A stretch of DNA of 64,000 bases from Festucalex cinctus. Lineage: Eukaryota > Chordata > Actinopteri > Syngnathiformes > Syngnathidae. Location of the stretch: NCBI RefSeq assembly GCF_051991245.1, contig NC_135411.1, positions 57,131,267 to 57,195,266 on the forward strand. Reading direction: 5' to 3'. Under the pieces are notes generated by a model that was given only the letters and a program-made list of their open reading frames with translations, searched no databases and had not been told where the DNA came from. Positions 22,001-33,449 of the stretch are shown in pieces. Each line of letters opens with the position of its first letter. Within the stretch, counting starts at the first letter, position 1. The translations under genes and the position numbers were made by a program.

Positions 22001-25000
22001 ATTGATATTTTCCAAGTAGTCAGCCAGTGTGTTATACCGTGGAGAAAATTAATGATCAGCTGAAGCGGTAAACTCTTGAATTTTCTAAAATCTTTCATCA
22101 GTGTCCTACTGAGCGGTAGAGACATAATCTACTGTATGTCAATAACATTGCCTGGAAGAGCGATTCCGAATGTGGACGAGAGCCTTGCTTGCGTTCGCAA
22201 TCTTGGCTCTCAAAACTGTCCTTTGAGTGCTTTGCCTGGCTATCCTTTGTTTACATTCCTTGAATGCTGTTATGTTGATGGGAAAATTAACAAAGAATTG
22301 TTTTTTGGGGCCAATCTCGCCTTGAATGTTTCCATTGTTGTCATCTTATTTATCTTTACTTGAGAGTGAATCAACAGCACCTCTGATGGTTGAAGCACAG
22401 TAAGTGGAGGTTTTCACGTTAAGGGGAAAGGGTCTACTATCCGCCACTTTCAAAAAGAGTTCTCCCATCTGCCCTTTTAGCTTAATTAGCCAAAACAAAA
22501 AGCTTACGGAGCATCATTGTCCACTGGACTTGTGTAAGGCACTCGATTTTTGGATCCTAATTTGAGGAAATTTGACTATTTTATCTCTCGGGTCAGGATA
22601 ACACAAATCCAATCATAAGGCACAAAAAGTCCTACATTGCTGTGATTACAAAGTGGACTTTTTGTATTGTTTTGTTGGGAAAAATTAAGTCTGTACCTGC
22701 CACAGATGAATAAACTCACTTTCCAGATGCTGAATTTAAAGCACTGTACACTATCATAAACAGTATAGAAACGAAAAACAAAACAAAAACATCCTACTGT
22801 ATAAAGAAAGCATTTAGAGTCGGTCAAGAAAACTTCAGAAAAGTGAAGCCGATATGGCCACTGCAAGAGCACATTCAATTTCTAAACTGTTCTTAACAGA
22901 ACCCTTTAATTGGCTGTAAAAACACAATTAGGTGGTATTTTTTTTTCCATATTTCCATGTCAACTCAAGAGAGGAAGATTTAATTTATTACTGCTAATTA
23001 ACTATTTAAGGTAGTGGGTGATTAGCTTCCTTCGCCTTCATCTAACTTCCGTTGATAAATGAAAGAAAAACTTAAAACTGAAAGTACAAAGTACAGATCT
23101 TTGGTAAAACTGCAACAGACACGGGGCTCAAGTGTGTTGATGTTAAGCAAAAGCCATCAGCACAGTCCTGTTATTTAGCCGCTATGTGAAATAGCAAAGG
23201 CCCTCGAAAACAGAATTCCATGCATTCATTTGTACTCTCCAGCCACACTGGAGTTCTGTTTTTCAAAAGGGGCAATCTTTTGGATGATTTGGACAGTTAC
23301 CGGAAACATCACTTTGGTTCGTTGCTCTAAATTTAGCACAAGACATCCTTTTTTATTTTACAGGCAAAATGATGAAAATAAAAGGACACTGTCAAATTAA
23401 ACAGTTAAACAAAAACAAAAACAAATACAAACAAAAGAAAACAAACTTTTTAACAATTTACAGTAGGACAGGTCTGCGACATCATTGCAGGGGCAGTTAC
23501 AAAATCCAAACAGTAATACAAATGTAACTCAAATTATTTGTAAAGGAACTACCAGTACATGAATTCTTTGCAGTAGTTTATTAAGAAGTGTTTCGTGGCA
23601 GTGTGACACAATTACAGTAAACTATTAATTATTGTCAATTTTCATATGGCTCAGCAGCGGAATCTTTAAGACTGCTTTTTACGTCACGTGAAAATACAAA
23701 CTGCATATAAATGAGTGCATGTAACTTGCTGTGTCGTCATTCATTCTAAAAATAACATTGCTCATCGCTTGACTGGAAAAAAAAATGCTTTTAGTGCTGC
23801 GTTCGAGGCGGCTGGGAAGTTGGAAAGTTACCTCTCAGTGTTTAAACATGCTTAATTGCTTAAATTAAGCAAGATAGGCAATATTTTTGGCCAACAGTCA
23901 TCATTGTTTTTCTTTATACGGAATAACTTGAACGGGTGGAACTTGGGTGTGTTTGGATTTACTAACAAAGTCGTTTTACAGTTTTCTGGATACCAGCATC
24001 AGTCTCTAATTCGACGGTGGGTGGTCCCATTTGTTGGGCTGGATAGTGGATATTTTTTTTTTGCCACCCCTGCATTAAAATAAATTAGTTAAGTGTGTGC
24101 CCCGCTTTAGCTGGTCCATACTCGGGCAAACCTAAAACATTGTAAATCGATGAATACTCACTGCGGCTGCCTCTTTAACTCAGCATCGGCAAATGTACAT
24201 CACTCGCAGTATTTTTCCACTGCACTATTTTACTGGCACGTCAGGAAATGTCAACTAAAAAACAGCTAAATCAATTGTAACTGGTGACACTTTGTATGGG
24301 TTTTTAAAGAGACAGAGATGCTTCATTAACACAGTAGAAGGTCATTTTAGACGGACTCGATTACATTAATCACGGAAATTGTCGTACAAATGCATGTGCC
24401 CTTTGTTTGCATACGGCCGGGAAAGAAAAGAGCTAATGTCAAAAGAGCAAAGCTGCACGGGAGGAGCACCGCGACCAACGACAAGGACGCAGGCACTGGC
24501 AATCTTCCACCAAAACAATAATCAGCAAACTGGACCGAATATATATATATATTGGTCATGGTGTTTACGACAAGTGTTTTGACACGTTTCACAAGAAAAC
24601 GGAGCTTTTCTGCTTGTACAATTTCAGCTTAAGGCACTTTAGAGCTGGAGGCCGATATGTTCTAGAGGCTAGTTTCCTACACACAAAAAAAGACAATACA
24701 TGCTCCTCCATAGAAATCTTTACAAACACCAAAAGTAACTGATTGAACCATGTGTAGCGTGTGTGCGCGCATTTACACATATTTTAGCTGCTGGTTATGC
24801 CTAAAATGCATCATAAATTTATTTGATAGATTTTTTTCCCCCCATTATTTATAAATCTAACTATGAAAGTAGAAACTATTAAATACTTTTATTTTCCTAT
24901 TAAATCTTAATATGCAGAATCATGCCATGGTTTAACAACAGGAAACATGAAATATTCCATTTATGTTTCGCAGTACACACATAAAAGCATGAGCTTTTAT

Positions 25001-25554
25001 ATATGAAAATAAAGCAGCTTAAACAAAATTTCTACATATACTTTTAATAGTCCCATGTCAAAGTGCTTTAATTAAGAAATCTTCAGGAAATTGTTCAGAA
25101 CAAATCGCTTGACTAGCTGCATTCATATCAACTAAAAATTGGGGTTTTACTTAAAAAGGAACATTCAGCGCTAATACCTGAAAACCTTGACAATTTTGCA
25201 AAACAAATAGTGTTGGTTTTTTTTGTTACAAAGGTTCACTCTGCATAGTGTTGAATTTCACAATATGTTCTTCCAAAATATAAGTGAATTTTTGACAATT
25301 TATGTTCTTCTTTACGTAAAGGAAAAGTAGATGTCTAATTTTTGCCCATTTTAAGTGTGACATCACCTCAGTCATTTGGCCAACTTGTTCATTGGGGTGG
25401 GTTATTATATTTTTTATATAGTAACAGTTAATAAAATATTTTGAACTTGTCTTGATTACAGAACAGTTTGAAATGATCTCCACAGTGTCTTTGTGAAATG
25501 TTTTGGGAAGTGATGACTTAAGTGCATTTGATAATGATGGCGAAGATCTCGGAC

Positions 25555-25640
25555 CAGTGGTGCAACGGATCACAAAAGTCACGCACGGTTCAGATCGGAT
25601 CACAGATCGGATCGTTTTAAATAGTACTTTGTAAAACAAT
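25555..25640. repeat. Interspersed repeat end rich in GATCGGATC
   Basis: GTGGTGCAACGGATCACAAA followed by CAGATCGGATC twice. I recognise this as a fish repeat terminus but cannot define the whole element. The 137-residue minus-strand frame across it has no known domain. Confidence 0.35.
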
Positions 25641-25897
25641 TTTGCCTTTTAAATTCAAAATGTCTAATATGGACGTTTAGGATTTAGGAACACAGCTAAG
25701 TGCAATATGACGCAGATACATTATTTTATACATGTCCATATGTAAAATAACAAGGTATTAATGGCTTAAAGTTCTGTTACTAAAATCTAAACGGCTATTT
25801 TTGACATTTTGTGTTGAATGATTTTTCTTTTCTTTTTTTAAACAGGCAAACGTGTTTGTCAGACAAAGTTCTATTCATCACTCTAATTTTGTTTTAA

Positions 25898-26099
25898 CTC
25901 TTTGACTGCCAAAGACGTTTCATGATGATTAGTAAAATTCCAATGAATGGAATGCGATCTTTCATTGAGTAGCCACATTGTATATGTAGTAAAGGCAAAC
26001 AATATTCTTTTTGCCTTGAAAGATGAGTTAAAATGCTCAAAAGCGGCTGGCACTGTGGATTTTTTTGTTTTGTTTTTATAACCCCTGGCAATCAAAGAG
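25898..26099. mobile_element. piggyBac-type MITE flanked by TTAA
   Basis: Both ends abut TTAA (25894-25897 and 26100-26103). The left end CTCTTTGACTGCCA and the reverse complement of the right end, CTCTTTGATTGCCA, are inverted repeats with one mismatch. At 202 bp there is no room for a transposase. TTAA target choice is the hallmark of piggyBac elements. Confidence 0.75.
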
Positions 26100-26339
26100 T
26101 TAAACAATTAAAAGAATTACAAAATAGCCTTGGTCCATAATATTGAGAAAAAAAAAAAAAAGTAAAGACAGCAAGCCAGCTACCAGCTATCAAACGAATT
26201 ACTGTTACCAGGCAGGCACTTATTGCTTATGCTAACAGCTAGCTGCTAGCCATTAACTAATTTGCTCCCAATAACGTGTAAATACGTTTTTTTTTTTTAT
26301 GTTTTAAGTGTCCCAAAGACATATTTATACATTTTTTGT

Positions 26340-26765
26340 TTTTCTTTTTCTGCCAAAGCATACAGAAGGCTTTGATGCAGCCTCTCAACTGCAAAGAAAA
26401 GTTGCAGAAATGGTAGATATTACACAAACGGCCAGCAGGTGGCAGCAGAGCAAAGGATATCAACCAGGGCCATCGAGAAAAAAAGCTAAATTACTTACAA
26501 TTTAAATAGATTTGTGGAAACTGATGAAACTTAGCTCTCTTCTAATGCTAATTGCTGCAAAACGTTAACAGAAACATACTTTTTTTTTTTTTCCCTGATG
26601 AAAGAAGAGACTTTAATCTTTTGATAGATTCCATGCTTTTATAGCAATAGAACACAATATTCTGTGGGCCTTGCAAAATCAGTCAAAATTCAGTAAAACA
26701 GCCAGGAGTCAACGGGATTGCTTCTGTGAAAATGGCTGGGAGTCAATGAGTTGTAATATCAGAGA
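26340..26765 (+). repeat. Repeat family C, copy 2
   Basis: Inverted relative to 8808-9230 and similar over about 420 bp. Confidence 0.7.
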
Positions 26766-27420
26766 TTTGTGCTGTACCGTACAATGGTACAGTGGTTTCT
26801 TTGGGTCCCAAATTAGCCATTTCAGGATAGCTTTGTGTTCATGTTGGTCGCAATTATATAATGTCAATCAAAACTACGATAAAGAAATCTGAAACGTCTG
26901 GAAGGGAAATCAAGTTAGCCATCATTGCGGGCCAACTTCAAAGTAAAAGTGTACTTAGGCTATTTGCATTGCAGTCAATGTATTATTTGGTAAACTTCAT
27001 TTTGAAGTTAGCCTTAGCGTAGGCGGTGTGTTACGTTGAGTATATTTCCAGCTTCCTTGACATGTTTTAACGATGGTGCTGGGACAAGAGGCAGAAAAAA
27101 AGAATCCTGTATCATTATTTAAGGACAAATCACCCCCCACCCCCTTTGCCAAAATAGTCCCATGCATGCGACTTGCGTGATCCACAAGTGTTATCAACTT
27201 CCTCTGCTACTATTATAGTGAATGTGGACTGATCACGTTGCTTTCGTGTGAATGTGCACTCCACCCTCCCAACCAATCCGAGGATTATGCGCCATCCGAA
27301 CCGTGGGGCCTGATCCGTACACATCATGGACGTTGCACCACCATCTTGGACACATTCATTTCTGTCAGAAATACTCACTTTTGATTTGTTCATAAACTAA
27401 CAGGTCATTTCAAGTAAAAT

Positions 27421-27744
27421 TACAGGTGCGCTGCAATATATTACGATTTTGCAGTCAAATACGATATATTACTAGGATTAAATAGAAAATATTTTCCAGA
27501 AGGCCAATTCCTACCTGAAATCTGTATTAAAAATGAATTTGATTGTTATATTATATAATATTCAAATTTCATGATCCAGTGATTTTGGGGGTTTTGATAG
27601 CTACTAGCCATAATCAAAATATCGAAAAACAAAATCATTAAATATTGCACTTTGGTGTGTCAATAAACAATATGACTTTCACTTTTGGAATTAAGCTGAA
27701 ATGAAGTTGTCCATGATATCCTAACATATTGAGATACACCTGTA
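27421..27744. mobile_element. mariner-like MITE with TA target site
   Basis: The left end TACAGGTGCGCTGCAATATA and the reverse complement of the right end, TACAGGTGTATCTCAATATG, form imperfect inverted repeats, each beginning at TA. The 324-bp interior has no coding signal. It lies 230 bp past the unkl stop, possibly within the unkl 3' UTR. Confidence 0.65.
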
Positions 27745-27974
27745 CATGATATAGTTTAGTTATAATAACTTAATTGAATATATTTGCTAACTGAAGATGT
27801 TGGCCACGTAAAATGAGACAAACCTAAACATCTGAATCCCCTGTACACGATTCAAAGCTATATATATTTATATGAGTCAAGCAACATTTCATTCTACATT
27901 TAACTGTTGTATGAAATATACAAAATTTGATCTAGTAGTAGTTTTCTACAGAGTACCTCATGTGTGAGCGTACA

Positions 27975-28130
27975 TCACCACTTGAGTATTTTTGTTCGAC
28001 AGTAGGGACATTCAGCTTTGCTGGGCGCGCAGCTCTCACATAGAACGCAATGTTGGCACGGCTGCAGCACAACACATCGGTCGTGCTTTTGGCAAACTAC
28101 ACATTTCTTCGACTGAAGCAGAAATATGAC
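27975..28130 (-). CDS. unkl: unkl exon 14 (RING finger, stop)
   Basis: Encodes CVVCQKHDRCVVLQPCQHCV, LCESCAPSKAECPYC and RTKILKW before TGA. The spacing CxxC-CxH-CxxC-CxxC is a complete C3HC4-like RING. Confidence 0.94.
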   Translation of the reverse strand, partial: VIFLLQSKKCVVCQKHDRCVVLQPCQHCVLCESCAPSKAECPYCRTKILKW

Positions 28131-31100
28131 CTGTTAGAGGAGAGGACACAAATGTGACACATGTGGGTTACAAACGCACTTTGCTGCGTGGTGTCTTTTC
28201 CTTACCCCATCTATAAGGTCAAGGTCGTTGCGCAGGTGGCTCTTGAGCGAGTGCAGCTTGGACAGGGGCAGCTGGTCCAGCCTGCCGTAGCTGCGCAGGA
28301 GCGGAGTTCCGGGCGCCCGGCACAGAGCGTCAAAATCCCCTCGGAGTTCCTTCAGCTTGCGCTCCGTCTCATTCCGTTTCTGCTCAGCTAGCTGCCGCTC
28401 CGCCTCCGCCACCTTGGCTTGTTCCTTGGCTTCATGGGCCTCTTTCTGGCATGTTTCACAAGCCTATGAAAAAATGGTTCACAAGTAAGGGACAATAATT
28501 TGTCATATATGGCATTTGATGCTGGCTATTTTCACTATAAAATACCAATACGGATTCTAGAAATGCTGCGTATTTTCTAGGTAGGGTGCTCAACTATCCT
28601 AAATTAAATGGATGTTAGTGCAATTAATCAGTTCCAGCATTTGTGTGTGCGTGTGTTATCACCCAAATGTGTGCAATGATTATAAGACACGTTTAATCCA
28701 GTGTTTGTTTCTTTTGAATGAACTGCCATTTGTTTGTTGGTATGGTACCAGTTTTGTTTTGAGTGCTGTTTTTGAGGATCAAGTCAATCCTTTCACTTGC
28801 TATTAGTCCATGGGCCAGAGCAGATACCGGTACCACCTGGGTGGGCAAATTCAAGTTGTTATTTTTTTTAATTTTTTTTTTTAATACCTATACATCCCTA
28901 GTTTATGGTTTGATATGATAGACCTCTCAGAGTGGTAGCTTTTTAGTGGTTATCACCTCATGAAGTAAACGACCAACCTGTACAAAAATGCATTTTTTTT
29001 TTACGCTGGTGCATATCCTGTTTTAAGCAATGTTCAAGACACTTATCAGTGGTTGTTAATGTTGTTTGGTACCGTTTTAAAGGGCACATTATAAGCTTTA
29101 ATTTAAGCCCATTTGTAAAGCTCTTTGTCAAATATTAAGGTAATTGAAGCTATTCAAACCTGCAGAAATACATTTTTGTTTCACAGTTTTCGCCTAAAAT
29201 ATAGCCTTTATTTAAGCATTGTGACATCAAGGAACATAGACAGAAAATACAACAACTGGAATATTCACCAGAGTCCAAGGATTCAGAAAATGTATGCAAC
29301 ACTATCACTACATGATTCATAGACTTTGCTTATATTTCTGATAAATAGTACTTTGAGTGACACAACCATGCAACAAGGCAGGGTGCTCTGCAGGCAGTTA
29401 CATCATCTTGGCGTAGTATTAGGGCAGGATCGGCACTGAGCACACTTTAGCTTGACAAAGCAAAACATGTTAATTGTAGCATCCAAATGCCTTCTCTGGA
29501 TACTCATATCAGAACCAACATTTTCTCTCTCATACAGCGGTATAAAATCCAGATAGATGAAGTACCTGCAGGGTACGGAAGGAGGATAGGCAGACCTGGA
29601 ACAGTTCCATGATGGGGTTCTCAAGTTCCAAGTCCGGTCCTCAAGAGCCCCTATCCATCTTTTTTCCAATGTCTCTCTCTTCCAACACATCTGAATCTAA
29701 TAATCAGGATCATATTCAGCCTTCTGAAGAGCTTGCTGTTGAATTGATCATTTCATTCAGGTATGTTTGAGAAGGGAAACAGGGAAAACAGACTGGATAG
29801 GGGCTCTCCAGGACCTGACTTGGGCACCCCTGTATTTGAATGTTGCTGGACAGATCTCAAGTTAGAAGTTGTTGATGGTTCACACGGCTTCTTCACATGA
29901 GAAGTCCTCTGTTGGATGTAGGGTAAGTAACCACAAAAGAAAACCAAAGGACTCAGAGTTCAGTCAAAATTCTTTTTAGGCCTAAGATCATGTCTAACAA
30001 TGACATGGTTTGACAGTAGTACACATTTCCTGAATCCTTGTAGTTCTTGTGAGTATTGCCAAAACCAGGATATGCACCAGCGTAAAAAAAAAAAAAAAAA
30101 AAAAAAAAAAACTTAAAAAAAAACAACTTTTATTTCATGAGGTGATAACCAATAAAAAGCTACCAGTCTGAGAGGTCTATCATATCAAAACAAATTAGGG
30201 ATGTATAGGTATAAAAAAAATCATAACTACAATTTGCCCACCCAGGTGTTACCAGTATGTCATATTTTGGGATTTGGCCCAAGGACTACCGGTATATGAA
30301 TTTAGCAGCTCAGTTAGAATGGTCCTAATTCCTGCACAGAATTTCTTCTATCGTAAGACAGTTTGTTAGGGTGGCTGTAAAACACATAATTCATGATTCA
30401 TCCCTTTATTAAAGCGTACCTGTTTAACCTGATGCCAGGCCTCCTCCCACTGTTTGATCTTCCTCTTGGCCTCATCCAATTCCCGGAAGAGACGTGAAAC
30501 ATCGCCACTGATGGCCACAGACGTCAGGCTGCTGAAGACCGGAGACGGACTTGGCGAGAAGCTGCCGCTCACAAAGTCCCAAATGCTGCTGGCGCCGTTG
30601 AAGCCTTGACGGGTCAAAAATGGCAACACGCACTTTTGAACTGTGTATTTCAATCACTCTTACTATAATCTTAATGGCTACAAATATGGAAATACTTCAT
30701 CTGATATCCATGGGAAACAGTTGATGGTTCCATTGATTTCTATGCAAAAAGTTTTATGTTAAGGCTTTGACAGGAGTCTATTCCAGATAATTAAAACACT
30801 GACAAACAGTTCAAATAAATACTTTTCTAAGATGACAGAACAATTCTATTTAGCAAATATTAAGTCCAAGGGAAATTCCAGTACCATCTCTTTTTGTTTT
30901 ATTTTCATTGTTTACAATAATAATCAACTTTCGTCAAATTTCCTCAATTTTTTTCCTGTCCTTTATAGTGCTGTGAACAAGTATTGGGATTTTGTCCCCC
31001 CATTTTTTTCATCCATATTTATCACACTTAAATGTTTTGGTTCATCAATTCAATTTTAGTATCTCAGAAGGACAAACCAAGTTGAAAATACAGCTTTAAA

Positions 31101-33393
31101 TAATTATTTTATTCATCAAGGGAAAAACAAGATCCAAACCAATCAGCCCCTCTGTGAAAAAGTAAGTTTCCCCCAGATCCCCTTAAAACTAATAAATAGA
31201 TGTACCAAATAACTTATATTTGAGTGTTTTCGTACAAGAACTGGCCACTTAAGGTCATATAACATCATCTCAATTGGAAGCGGTTTTCACAGAGCTGTAT
31301 GTTGTACTTGCACTGACCTAAGGAGTTCTGGGACAAAGACGTGGGCGTTCCCAGAAGGCTGTGTTCCTGCTTGGCCAACATGTTAGCTGTGTGGTTGTGA
31401 TGTGACACTGTGCCCGACAGCAGGGACTGCGACTGCGACAGAGAGCTCAGCGGCGAGGTGGACAGGGACGAGGAGGAGTTGAAGGAGGACGAGCGCGCCA
31501 GCGAGCCGGGAATGTTGACCGGGGCCGAGCCTCTGAGCATTCTTTGACCTAAGGCGGCACGATGTAAGAGGTGACTTTGCAGCCAAAATACAATGTAGGT
31601 GAATGCATACTGATGTTAACCCGAAACATGACATGGGCAAAACGATTTTGGCCACAAGAGTATTATTATGCATACAAAATACAAATGACTAAGTTTCATA
31701 TTATTCCGATGAACAACTTGGATGTCTGGGTAAAGATATGGAGCGCATATTTGCTTGAAACTGCGATATGCACTGTCCTTCAGGTACTGCCTCAGTTGGT
31801 AGAGCTTCCTGTATTTAGACATCCATCAATCTACTTTGCATTTTGTTTGCGCCTTTATTTTTCTATTGTGGCCAATCTAATTGTTGTATCCATGCATGAC
31901 ATGTCTGGGACTCCAGACATTTTTAATTTCTTCATCCTTACTTTCCAGTCCAACATGGTTGTCTTGTTCTTCTAGCTCCTTTTCAAGCGACGCAACATTG
32001 ATGTCACTAAAGTTGAGGTCCAGGGCGGATCCTGAGTGGGGGAGGAATAAAAATAAGGATTTTCAATAAAAAACAAACAAAAACCAAATGTTGGATATCC
32101 TCAATACCTATGACCGATTCCACTGTGTTGCTCCCGGGATAAAAGGGTATGGCTTTTGCATTCATGGTGGACAAGGTGGTGGGGGAGGAGCTGTCCGAAC
32201 CAATGCTGGAGGCCAAGCTGGATGTTATGCTGGAGGTGAAGCTTGACGCTAGGGGGTTCACTGCGCAGAACACGCTGTTTCGTGTCTGAACAGTGGGTGA
32301 GGGGGCACATAGAGCATGTGTTTTAATTTCCCAGCATTTCATCTTGTTTACACACTGGACACGTGATTTTGGATACACAGGTTAATTGTCCCTTCTGCCA
32401 TCTAGTGGAATAGCGTGTAATTGCACTGCCTTTTACCTGTACACCTGTAATGTATAGTGATACACTGCCAGCATATATCAGAGAATTAATTACATCATTT
32501 TGTAGGATAGGTAAATAATTTTCCTGCCAATTGGGTAAAATTGGATAACTTCCTGCAGCACATATGAAACACAAGTGATCGGGAATCTTTGAATCAAATA
32601 AGACAAGTATTTCTCAATATGGCAGGTGTTATAAACACAACTTTTTTTTTTTTTCCACAGGTGATAGTGCCTGTTTAAGAAGTGTTTATTTGTTCTGCAT
32701 ATGTCAATTAATTAAGGTCTTTATTTGCGGTGCGGACATTATATTGAGAAAATACAGCAATCGATCAATGTTTTTCCCCACAATCTATATCACATTGATT
32801 CCTTAGAAATAGCTCCCAGTACAGTGCAGTTATACGCCAAGGAAAACTAAAACCACAATAAGAAAAATTGCAAATGAATACCTCTCTCGCTGTGGCAATT
32901 AGTATCTTAATTTTAATCTAAATACCATCAAACAAACAGATAATGACTATTAAATGTGGCTAAATGAGGGACGAAAGACTCGCGTTTATCTTACACAGGC
33001 CAATAGTGAAGTCTTGTAAGTTTGTATCCACTTAAATGAGATTCAAAGCATCAAAGATTACTAAGTTTAAGCATTTCGTCAGATCAACTTGAGCAAGCAT
33101 TACAGACTCACATTAGATACGCTAAAAAAAATCCTCACAGTTACGAGAAAGATGACATTATCAGAAAGCGAGGTTGGACCGAGAGTAAGCGTTTAGAGCG
33201 CCATTAAGCAGAGAGGACGACGATGTCATTCATTCATAAAGTACAAATTATTGGTGCGATCGTTTTTTAAAGATATATTTTCAGAGGTTGGCGTGGGTGT
33301 ACAATATGCATCTGGCACGTAAGAATGATGGTAAAATGCCTCCCCACCATTGCCGATCGGCCCGGGTTACGTTATGTGTCCTAAATTACCCCC

Positions 33394-33449
<56 letters not shown>

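Larger units (their letters stand above)
19066..25554. other. Intergenic between igfals and unkl (left part)
   Basis: Mostly AT-rich unique sequence. It includes a mariner-like fragment (19633), (AAT)n near 19840-19863, a hAT-like element (20175-20592) and diverged internal repeats (21540-22000). From 22,000 to 25,550 I see no gene or clear element. Confidence 0.5.
28464..30419 (-). other. unkl: unkl intron 12, carrying a nested inverted-repeat element
   Basis: 1.96 kb between exons 12 and 13, three quarters of it occupied by the element at 28804-30288. Confidence 0.85.

Noticed and set aside
25226..25639. 137-codon minus-strand frame
   Set aside because: Overlaps a repeat end, AT-rich codon use, no recognisable domain, no splice partners.
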